NCBI GenBank assembly: GCA_041301185.1
Contig: JBFYSV010000285.1
Coordinates: 1-30,452 of the forward strand
Reading direction: 5' to 3'
DNA length: 30,452 nt
Origin: JAQBDA01 sp041301185
Lineage (GTDB): Bacteria; Chloroflexota; Anaerolineae; Anaerolineales; UBA4823
Position 1 is the first letter of the stretch. Each line of letters opens with the position of its first letter. The position numbers and the translations under genes are program-made. Below, one piece after another: positions 15,884-23,001 of the stretch. Below the pieces are notes generated by a model. It did no database searches and was not told the DNA's origin. It was given only the letters and a program-made list of their open reading frames with translations.

Positions 15884-16876
15884 ATGTCCACCATTGAGTT
15901 CATCAAATCTCTCAATCAGATCAAGCTGCTCTCCGACCCGCGACGGATGGCAATCCTGCGCTTGCTGATGGCGCAACCTGCCACCCTGAGCCAGCTTGGT
16001 AAAACGCTGGGTGAGCACCCTGCCTGGGTGCGCCATCACCTCAAGCAGCTGGAGGAAGCCGGGCTGGTGGAGCTGGTCACTACCAAGGCCTCGGGCGGCT
16101 TCGTAGAGAAATATTACCAGGCAAAAGCGCGGGCGATGATCTTCCAGGAGGTAATCCTGCCGGAACCGTCTAGCAGCGAGATGCTTTTATTGATGGGCAG
16201 CCATGATATGGCGCTGAACCGGCTCGCCCAGCGCCTGCGAGATGAAGCCCAGGTGGATATCCTGGTGCTGCCGGTAGGCAGCATGGATGGCTTGGTAGCA
16301 CTGCGCCAGGGAATTGCCCACCTGACCGCCTGCCACCTGTTGGACGCCGAGAGCGGAGAGTACAACCTGCCCTACTTGCGCCATTTCTTTCCCGACCGCC
16401 GGGTGAGCGCGATCACCCTGGCGCACCGAATCCAGGGCCTGATGACCGCGCCGGGTAACCCGCGCCGAATCCAGGGCCTGGACGATATTGCGCATGGCGA
16501 TATCGTGTTTATCAACCGCAATCCCGGCTCAGGGACACGCCTGTGGCTGGATAAAAAGCTGGGGGAATTGGGGTTAAGGGTGGAGAAGATCCGCGGCTAT
16601 AACCGTGAAGCAAGCACCCATACTGCGGTCGCCCAGGCAATCCGCTCGCGGCGGGCTGACGCCGGGTTGGGTCTGGAGGCTGCCGCCCGGGTAGCCGGAC
16701 TGGATTTCATTCCCCTGTTCCAGGAACGCTACGATCTGGTGCTGCCCGCAGAGTTGATCCAGGAGCGCAGAGTGCAGATCATCCTGGATTATCTGAACAA
16801 CACCGCTTTCCGCCAGCTCCTGGCTGAGCTGGCAGGCTATGAGGCAGTGCACAGCGGAGAACTACTCACCCCATGA
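15884..16876 (+). CDS. ArsR-type winged-helix regulator fused to a PBP-like ligand-binding domain
   Basis: This is a 330-residue cytoplasmic protein. Residues ~1-90 are an ArsR-like winged helix (IKLLSDPRRMAILRLLMAQP, then LGEHPAWVRHHLKQLEEAGL). Residues ~105-325 resemble the PBP-like domain (PF12727) of one-component regulators, with HRIQGLMTAPGNP (181-193) and NRNPGSGTRLW (211-221). In that family the domain is related to molybdate/tungstate-type periplasmic binding proteins, so the ligand may be an oxyanion or small molecule. No transporter or molybdenum-cofactor gene is adjacent to confirm this. The longer reading frame from 15767 is rejected because the promoter lies inside it and its first 39 residues do not look domain-like. 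The start at 15884 has no strong ribosome binding site. Confidence 0.8.
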   Translation: MSTIEFIKSLNQIKLLSDPRRMAILRLLMAQPATLSQLGKTLGEHPAWVRHHLKQLEEAGLVELVTTKASGGFVEKYYQAKARAMIFQEVILPEPSSSEMLLLMGSHDMALNRLAQRLRDEAQVDILVLPVGSMDGLVALRQGIAHLTACHLLDAESGEYNLPYLRHFFPDRRVSAITLAHRIQGLMTAPGNPRRIQGLDDIAHGDIVFINRNPGSGTRLWLDKKLGELGLRVEKIRGYNREASTHTAVAQAIRSRRADAGLGLEAAARVAGLDFIPLFQERYDLVLPAELIQERRVQIILDYLNNTAFRQLLAELAGYEAVHSGELLTP

Positions 16877-16980
16877 ATCAAAATCACCACCACAGAGCGC
16901 ACAGAGAACATTGAGTGTTTTATTATCTCTCAGCGGACTCAGCCCATCAGAGGTGAGAGCTATTTAATTCAACAGGCAGG

Positions 16981-18135
16981 CTAAACGATTTCCCAGGGAG
17001 GAGTTCCGGAGCCGCCCGCGCCTGTCAGCGAGGCACGGATTGGCACGCCTATCTCAGGAATCAAGTCTGACACCGCAGCAAGCAAGCCGAAACAGCCGGC
17101 GATCATCATATCCCCGAAGGGGACGGCAAAGTAGGGGGTAAGCGATTTACCAGCGCTTGACCTGAAGAGGTTGCGCCGCGGTCCGGTGACGGCGACATCA
17201 AAATCACTCTGACCCAGTGGCAGCGGCTCAGGCGAGTAGATCAGCGCGCCGTGACCGTGGTCGCCGAACACATCAGCATGCTGCAGGCTGCCATCTGCCA
17301 GAGCGCGCAGCAGGGCTTCCAGCTTGGGCAGGTCGATCAGCCCGGTGTGATGTTCAAAGACACCCTCGATGCCTCTCGGTCCCAGGCGGAAGGCCAGGGT
17401 GTGAAAGTTGCCCACATTAGCAATCAGCTTGCGTTCCCTGGTAGCCAAACGCGGGTCGAAGGTAGCGCCCAGGATGGCTGCCGGAGCAGTGTCCATCACC
17501 ACCAGTGGCACGTCTACACCGTCCGCCGAATCGACAACTGCCTGCAGGCGGGTCATGATCCGCGGCACGCGGTCGGAGAGATAGGCGAAGGCGCTCAGCC
17601 GGTTCTCGAGGCGGATACGCTCATCCAGGTAATCAAAGCGGAACTGGCGGTCGGAGTAATCGGGCGGTGAGTCGCCGTGATCAAAGACCGCCACCGCCAC
17701 GGCTGTCAGCTCATCCAGGGTGACACCGAACTCGCCCAGGGCGCGGACGATGGCGCGAAAGTCGAAATCGCGCAGCTCCAGGCGGGTAATGCTATCCGGC
17801 AGGCCGAAGGCCTCGTCATCACTAACCACCTGGATGCCCATCTGGCGCACGGCGTCTAGGTCATCGTTAAAGGAGCGAGCTGCCTCCGGGGTGGCAAATA
17901 TCGGCAGGCCGGCACGGGCGTGGTCTTCCGCCGCCCACTGGCTGGGGCCGCCGCCCATGATCACGCCGGTGAGCAAGAGCGGCTGGCGCCGTTTGGTGGC
18001 CTCTTTGATGCGACGACGTACCATCATCGTCGGGGAGGGCACCACCAGCTTGAAGCCGTTTTCGAGATCGAGGCGGGAGTCATACAGAAAAATATCTTGC
18101 GTGCCGGTACCTACATCTACAGTTAAGATTTGCAT
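16981..18135 (-). CDS. DUF1786 family protein, putative ASKHA-like nucleotide-binding fold
   Basis: This 384-residue soluble protein of the DUF1786 family has often been labelled 'pyruvate formate-lyase activating enzyme-related', without biochemical support that I know of. It opens with ILTVDVGTGTQDIFLYD (3-19), which resembles the phosphate-1 loop of actin/sugar-kinase/Hsp70-like folds. It continues with FKLVVPSPTMMVRRRI and LLLTGVIMGGGPSQWAAEDH. A second phosphate-like motif is NVGNFHTLAFRLG, and the chain ends GAGGSGTPPWEIV. There are no signal peptide or membrane segments and no CxxxCxxC radical-SAM motif, so it is not itself a PFL activase. The GT-C-like membrane protein lies 50 bases upstream on the same strand, so co-transcription is possible. 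Substrate unknown. Confidence 0.65.
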   Translation of the reverse strand: MQILTVDVGTGTQDIFLYDSRLDLENGFKLVVPSPTMMVRRRIKEATKRRQPLLLTGVIMGGGPSQWAAEDHARAGLPIFATPEAARSFNDDLDAVRQMGIQVVSDDEAFGLPDSITRLELRDFDFRAIVRALGEFGVTLDELTAVAVAVFDHGDSPPDYSDRQFRFDYLDERIRLENRLSAFAYLSDRVPRIMTRLQAVVDSADGVDVPLVVMDTAPAAILGATFDPRLATRERKLIANVGNFHTLAFRLGPRGIEGVFEHHTGLIDLPKLEALLRALADGSLQHADVFGDHGHGALIYSPEPLPLGQSDFDVAVTGPRRNLFRSSAGKSLTPYFAVPFGDMMIAGCFGLLAAVSDLIPEIGVPIRASLTGAGGSGTPPWEIV

Positions 18136-18185
18136 GCTTACAGCCTACCAATCAAGATCAACAATCACAACAGAGAATTTTTTGG

Positions 18186-19889
18186 TTACTGCGGGGGCGG
18201 GCAGTCATACGGCGAGTAGAACACCTTGATCTCCAGCTCGACCGGGCAGGGAAGCTCCTCGAACCGCTCAGACCAATGGTATGGAATATCATACTCCTGC
18301 AAGCGCATGCCCGCCGCCTCAAGAGGCCCATAGTATAGCATGACTCGTTCACCGCTCTGCTGCAATTCCGCCAGGGTAGCCCGCACTTGACGGGAGCTGA
18401 GCGTATTCCAGCCCAGGTACGCGCCGGATACAAGGAATATATTGGCGAACATCAGCAACGCCAGGAGGTTCCCCGCCAGCCGGAGGCGTTTTTCCCCGGC
18501 AACCCACAACGCGCCCAGCACGATCACCGGGACCAGCCAGAGTTGGGGAGTATAGCGCGCCCACCAGGCTTCGCTATTGAGCAGCGAAATCGCCAGGATG
18601 ATGGCGATCAACCCCAGGGCAACCAGGGCAATTCTCCTGGATACAAAAAACAATCCGATCAAAGCTGCCGCCGCCAAGATAACGATCGCCCCGAACAGGG
18701 GGCCCCAACCTCCCACCCGTACATCTGGACGGGCGAAAGCAGCGATCTCTGAGCGAGCCAGAGCGAGCGGAAATTTCACTCCGGTAGAGGGCACCCCGAT
18801 GGTATTCTGCGAGGGCGAGAAAATTGAGTGCGCCAATCGTCCGACCGGGTTCATAGTCTCGAAATTGGGCGGCATCTGGTTATTAAGAATGAACTCCAGG
18901 TTGAAATCCCGGCTCCCATAAAGAGGGTAGAAGGGATGGCGGTAATGCAGCGCGTTGGTGACATACGGCTCAAAACCAACCAGGAATACTCCCGCCAGGA
19001 TACCTACCCCCATCGCCAGCCAGATGCGAGGCAAAGCAAGGAGTCTTTTCCTTGCTAACCAGGTGACCAGGAGAGATATCGCCAGGAGCAGCAAGGTATA
19101 GGCCGTTCCAGTGAACTTGACGTTCAGCGCGACAACGATTACCGCTGTCAGGGTGAGCAGGTGACCGGCGTCTGCGCTCTCAAGGCAAAGCAGCAGGAGC
19201 AAAGCCAGCAAGATGAGCAACGAGCTGACCTGACCGTCCACATAGTAGCTTAACAACTGGTACATACTCACCGGGTTGGCTGCCAGGAACAATGCCAGTA
19301 AACCAGCCTGCCAATATTTAAGCTGCTTTTTAGGAAGCAGGTAGGATAAAGCGATCAAAAACACCGCTGCAGTGAGCAGCAGATGGATGGCTTTGCCCGC
19401 TTCGATATCCCCGGTGAGGCTGGCAATCGAGGCCGCGGCAATCCAGGGCCCCTTGGGATAATGGTTGAGCCAGACGTTGTCGTACACATCCAGCGGCTGG
19501 AGTTCCGCGTAAATGGGGTTCCAGCCACCCACCAGCTGGCGGATGGCTTTTTGGTGATAATCCCTGCCATCCCAGGAGAAATCAATATAGTAGCCCGAGA
19601 TCAAAACCGCTACCAACACGATCGCGATCATGCCAGCTAACCCGAGCCCCAACTGCTTGAGGGTTAGATGATAAACGCGTTTACCGACCACCGCGTAGTA
19701 CACCAGAGTGAGTGTAACCGCCAGCCAGGTTGCGGTATCGTTCAGGCTAACCCTCAGGAACAACCCGGCCGTTTGAATAACCAACAGTGAGGCATACAGG
19801 ACAATAAAACTAGAGCCTGCCAAGAATAACATCCGCCAGAGCTGAGCGCCATCAGCAGGCACCTCTTCAGAAGATATAGACCAAATCAC
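18186..19889 (-). CDS. Polytopic membrane protein, GT-C (family 39-like) glycosyltransferase
   Basis: This 567-residue protein has about twelve hydrophobic segments and a short soluble C-terminal tail (from ~525, with cysteines in LPCPVELE and YDCPPPQ). After the third helix an extracytoplasmic loop carries WDGRDYHQKAIRQL (106-119), then LNHYPKGPWIAAA (141-153). Acidic first-loop residues of this type are catalytic in polyprenyl-phosphate-dependent GT-C enzymes such as PMT/ArnT-like proteins. It would therefore move a sugar from a lipid carrier onto a protein, lipid or glycan outside the membrane; the acceptor is unknown. The start GTG (19889) has no clear ribosome binding site, and an internal ATG at residue 20 is an alternative. 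It is divergent from the methylmalonyl-CoA mutase gene. Confidence 0.65.
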   Translation of the reverse strand: MIWSISSEEVPADGAQLWRMLFLAGSSFIVLYASLLVIQTAGLFLRVSLNDTATWLAVTLTLVYYAVVGKRVYHLTLKQLGLGLAGMIAIVLVAVLISGYYIDFSWDGRDYHQKAIRQLVGGWNPIYAELQPLDVYDNVWLNHYPKGPWIAAASIASLTGDIEAGKAIHLLLTAAVFLIALSYLLPKKQLKYWQAGLLALFLAANPVSMYQLLSYYVDGQVSSLLILLALLLLLCLESADAGHLLTLTAVIVVALNVKFTGTAYTLLLLAISLLVTWLARKRLLALPRIWLAMGVGILAGVFLVGFEPYVTNALHYRHPFYPLYGSRDFNLEFILNNQMPPNFETMNPVGRLAHSIFSPSQNTIGVPSTGVKFPLALARSEIAAFARPDVRVGGWGPLFGAIVILAAAALIGLFFVSRRIALVALGLIAIILAISLLNSEAWWARYTPQLWLVPVIVLGALWVAGEKRLRLAGNLLALLMFANIFLVSGAYLGWNTLSSRQVRATLAELQQSGERVMLYYGPLEAAGMRLQEYDIPYHWSERFEELPCPVELEIKVFYSPYDCPPPQ

Positions 19890-19991
19890 AGGTTAATTAA
19901 ATCACGATTGATGGATTACAAACCATATTCCTCGTCCCGGGTTTGATGGAGTATACTCAGAGACACACGAATAAAACCTACGAGGTAATCT

Positions 19992-21647
19992 ATGGCATTC
20001 GATAATGAGCAAAAGCGCTGGGAAGAAGAAACCCTCAACCCCACCCTGAAGCGCTTCCCCGAGCGCAAACCAGAATTCAGCACCTCTTCTGGCATCCCTA
20101 TGCCGCGGCTGCTAACACCCCCCGACCCCGACCTGGATGATGCCGAGCGGCTGGGCTTCCCGGGAGAGTTCCCGTTCACGCGCGGCGTGCAGCCGACGAT
20201 GTACCGCGGCCGCTTTTGGACGATGCGCCAGTACGCTGGCTATGCCACGGCAGAGGAGTCCAACCACCGCTACCGCTACCTGCTAGAGCAGGGGCAGACC
20301 GGCCTCTCGGTGGCTTTCGACCTGCCCACCCAGATCGGCTACGATGCCGATGACCCGATCGCCATGGGAGAGGTGGGCAAAGTGGGCGTCTCGATCTCCA
20401 GCCTGGAGGATATGCAGACCCTGTTCCGCGAAATCCCCCTGGGCAAGGTGTCTACATCAATGACGATCAACGCCCCGGCCTCGATCTTGCTGGCGATGTA
20501 CATTGCCGTGGCAAAACGCCAGGGGGTGGAGACACGCCAACTGCGCGGCACCATCCAGAACGATATCCTCAAGGAATATATCGCCCGCGGCACGTATATC
20601 TTCCCGCCGCAGCCCTCCATGCGCCTGATTACCGACGTGTTTCGCTACTGCCAGAGTGAAGTGCCGCACTGGAACACGATCAGCATCTCGGGATACCATA
20701 TCCGCGAGGCCGGCTCGACCGCTGTGCAGGAAGTGGCTTTCACCCTGGCGAACGCCATTGCCTACGTCCAGGCAGCGGTGGATGCCGGGCTGGATGTTGA
20801 CAGCTTTGCCAGCCAGCTTTCTTTCTTCTTCAACGCCCATAACAACTTCCTGGAGGAGATCGCCAAGTTCCGGGCTGCCCGGCGGATGTGGGCGGAGATC
20901 ATGCGCCAGCGGTTTGGTGCCAGGGACCCGCGCTCGTGGATGCTGCGCTTCCACACCCAGACCGGCGGCTCCACGCTGACCGCCCAGCAGCCGGAGAATA
21001 ACGTGGTGCGGGTGGCGCTGCAAGCCCTGGCGGCAGTGCTGGGTGGCACCCAGTCGCTGCACACCAACAGCATGGACGAGGCGCTGTGGCTGCCCACCGA
21101 AAAAGCGGTCCGAGTTGCCCTGCGCACCCAGCAGATCATCGCCTATGAATCGGGCGTCGCCGATAGCATCGACCCGCTGGCGGGCGCCTACTTGATCGAG
21201 CACCTGACCGATGAGATCGAAAACCGCGCCAATGATTACCTGCACAAAATCGATGCCATGGGCGGCGCGCTCCCGGCGATCGAGCGTGGCTATATCCAGG
21301 GCGAGATCCAGAACGCGGCGTATGAATCCCAGATGGCAGTAGAGCGCGGCGACGAGATCGTGGTAGGCATGAACGCCTTCCAGGTACAAGAAAGCGTCGA
21401 CCTGGAGCGCCTCAAGGTCGATCCGGCAATCGAAGCCCAGCAAAAAGCGCGCCTGGTAGAGCTGCGCGCTCGCCGGGACGCCGAAAAAGCCAGCGCACTG
21501 CTGGCACAACTAGAAAGTGCAGCGAGTGGCAGTGAGAACATGCTGCCCCTGTTCGTCGAGTGCGTGGAGAATGACATCACCCTGGGCGAGATCTGCCACG
21601 TGCTGCGCCGCGCCTGGGGAGAATACCAGCCGCCGGCTTTTCTTTAA
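19992..21647 (+). CDS. Methylmalonyl-CoA mutase, large (catalytic) subunit, split type
   Basis: This 551-residue TIM-barrel subunit interconverts (R)-methylmalonyl-CoA and succinyl-CoA using adenosylcobalamin. Signatures are RGVQPTMYRGRFWTMRQYAG (64-83), GTIQNDILKEYIARGTYIFP (186-205) and SISGYHIREAGS (231-242). Aligning by motif with the Propionibacterium enzyme gives a constant offset of eight: Y89, Q197, R207 and H244 fall on Y81, Q189, R199 and H236. The tyrosine and arginine that mark methylmalonyl-CoA over isobutyryl-CoA specificity are thus kept. The chain stops before any B12-binding domain (no DxHxxG), so a separate small subunit must be encoded elsewhere. The ATG has GAGG 8 bases upstream. 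The epimerase gene follows after 43 bases, forming an apparent propionyl-CoA/succinyl-CoA operon. Confidence 0.93.
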   Translation: MAFDNEQKRWEEETLNPTLKRFPERKPEFSTSSGIPMPRLLTPPDPDLDDAERLGFPGEFPFTRGVQPTMYRGRFWTMRQYAGYATAEESNHRYRYLLEQGQTGLSVAFDLPTQIGYDADDPIAMGEVGKVGVSISSLEDMQTLFREIPLGKVSTSMTINAPASILLAMYIAVAKRQGVETRQLRGTIQNDILKEYIARGTYIFPPQPSMRLITDVFRYCQSEVPHWNTISISGYHIREAGSTAVQEVAFTLANAIAYVQAAVDAGLDVDSFASQLSFFFNAHNNFLEEIAKFRAARRMWAEIMRQRFGARDPRSWMLRFHTQTGGSTLTAQQPENNVVRVALQALAAVLGGTQSLHTNSMDEALWLPTEKAVRVALRTQQIIAYESGVADSIDPLAGAYLIEHLTDEIENRANDYLHKIDAMGGALPAIERGYIQGEIQNAAYESQMAVERGDEIVVGMNAFQVQESVDLERLKVDPAIEAQQKARLVELRARRDAEKASALLAQLESAASGSENMLPLFVECVENDITLGEICHVLRRAWGEYQPPAFL

Positions 21648-21690
21648 TCAAAATGAAGACCGGCGAGCGCCAACCTGAACTGGAGCAACT

Positions 21691-22098
21691 ATGGCGAAAG
21701 TAAAACGTATCGATCATATCGCGGTTGTAGTGGACGACATGCCAGGCACGTTGGAGTTCTGGCGGGACGCCCTGGGCATGGAAGTAACCCATATCCAGGA
21801 TATCCCCGCCGAGATGGCGCAGATTGCCTTCCTGCCCGCAGGCGGGAGCGAGATCGAGCTGGTTAAGCCTACCACCAGCGATTCGGGGCTGGCAAAATAC
21901 CTGGAAAAACGCGGCCCTGGCATGCACCACGTCTGCCTGGAGGTAGATGATATCGCCGGGATGCTGAGGCGTCTAAAAGATAAAGGCATCCAACTCATCA
22001 ACGAGGAGCCGCGGGTCAGCGCAGATGGCAAGCAGTACGCCTTCATCCACCCCAAGAGCGCCAATGGGGTGCTGGTTGAGCTCTACCAGCTAGCCTAG
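21691..22098 (+). CDS. mce: Methylmalonyl-CoA epimerase
   Basis: This 135-residue VOC-fold (glyoxalase-like) metalloenzyme interconverts (R)- and (S)-methylmalonyl-CoA. It links propionyl-CoA carboxylase to the mutase encoded just upstream. Expected metal-site positions are present in two beta-alpha-beta-beta-beta modules: H9 in RIDHIAV, an acidic residue in SEIELVKP (E54/E56), H80 in GMHHVCLEVDD and E130 in VLVELYQ. Length is typical of the family. GGAG sits 6 bases before the ATG, and the 43-base gap supports co-transcription with the mutase. Confidence 0.93.
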   Translation: MAKVKRIDHIAVVVDDMPGTLEFWRDALGMEVTHIQDIPAEMAQIAFLPAGGSEIELVKPTTSDSGLAKYLEKRGPGMHHVCLEVDDIAGMLRRLKDKGIQLINEEPRVSADGKQYAFIHPKSANGVLVELYQLA

Positions 22099-22128
22099 AC
22101 CGACCCCACCTCTCACGGAGGTATGCCG

Positions 22129-23001
22129 ATGAACGACCCGGCAATCGCCCGCAACCGCCCAAAGGCTGCTTTCCCCGCCCACGGGTGGCTGGGTCTCGGG
22201 TTGGTGGCGCTGTTCTGGTGGCTCAACTGGAATTTGCCCGGGCTGCGCACCCATTGGGCTTTCTTTCCGCTATGGCTGGGATACTGCCTGACCATCGACG
22301 GGCTGGTCTATCTGCGGCGGGGCACTTCCCTGCTCAAGCGCAGCTGGCGCAAATATATCGGCCTGTTCCTGGTCTCAGCCCCGGTGTGGTGGCTGTTCGA
22401 GGCGCTCAACGCCCGCCTGCAAAACTGGCATTACGACGGCGCCGAGGGGTTCAGCCCTCTCACCTATTTCCTGTGGGCCACCCTCAGCTTTACCACGGTA
22501 ATCCCGGCAGTATTTGGCAGCGCGGAGCTGATCTCCAGCTTTGGCTTCATGGGACGCCTGCCGCGCGGCCCGGTGGTGCGCCCCGACCGGCGCACCACGC
22601 TGATTTTCTTCGTGAGCGGGGTCGCCATGCTGACAGCGATGCTTGCCTGGCCACAGGTCTTCTTCCCATTCGTGTGGATTTCGATTTATTTCATCACCGA
22701 GCCGGTCAATATCTGGCTGGGCCACCGCAACCTGGCGCGCTCGACACAGCATGGCGACTGGCGCCCGGTGATTGCCCTGTGGCTGGGCGTATTGCTGACA
22801 GCCTTTTTCTGGGAGATGTGGAATTTCTACGCCTACCCCAAGTGGGTCTACCACGTGCCGTGGGCAGATTTCTGGCATGTCTTCGAGATGCCGCTACTGG
22901 GCTACGGCGGTTACCTGCCGTTTGCCCTGGAGCTGTTCGCCATCTACCACCTGGTTAGCGGGCTTTTAGGCGATAAAGACCAAAACTACGTGCAGATCTG
23001 A
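22129..23001 (+). CDS. Polytopic membrane protein, uncharacterised
   Basis: This 290-residue protein has about seven or eight hydrophobic segments and an aromatic-rich sequence. Its most striking part is near the C-terminus: FFWEMWNFYAYPKWVYHVP, then FWHVFEMPLLGYGGYLPFAL, with W, H and E residues likely buried in or near the membrane. I recall similar uncharacterised bacterial membrane proteins but no named family. The second ATG (22129) is chosen because GGAGG at 22117-22121 is 7 bases from it and directly abuts the first ATG (22123). It follows the epimerase by 30 bases, so it may be the third gene of that operon, although a link to propionate metabolism is not evident. Its stop codon directly abuts the stop of the convergent DUF5671-like gene. 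Confidence 0.7.
   Translation: MNDPAIARNRPKAAFPAHGWLGLGLVALFWWLNWNLPGLRTHWAFFPLWLGYCLTIDGLVYLRRGTSLLKRSWRKYIGLFLVSAPVWWLFEALNARLQNWHYDGAEGFSPLTYFLWATLSFTTVIPAVFGSAELISSFGFMGRLPRGPVVRPDRRTTLIFFVSGVAMLTAMLAWPQVFFPFVWISIYFITEPVNIWLGHRNLARSTQHGDWRPVIALWLGVLLTAFFWEMWNFYAYPKWVYHVPWADFWHVFEMPLLGYGGYLPFALELFAIYHLVSGLLGDKDQNYVQI

Noticed and set aside
16421..16482. Near-identical ~18-base copies of CCGAATCCAGGGCCTG in the ArsR/PBP-like gene
   Set aside because: They encode HRIQGL and RRIQGL within the normal family motif (HRxQGLMxAPGNPxxI); coincidence of codon use, not a mobile or regulatory repeat.
20457..21509. 350-residue minus-strand frame opposite methylmalonyl-CoA mutase
   Set aside because: It lies wholly antisense to the mutase and shows no recognisable domain; a shadow frame.
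22123..22128. First ATG as start of the 290-residue membrane protein
   Set aside because: It directly abuts GGAGG, leaving no ribosome spacing; the ATG six bases later has proper spacing.
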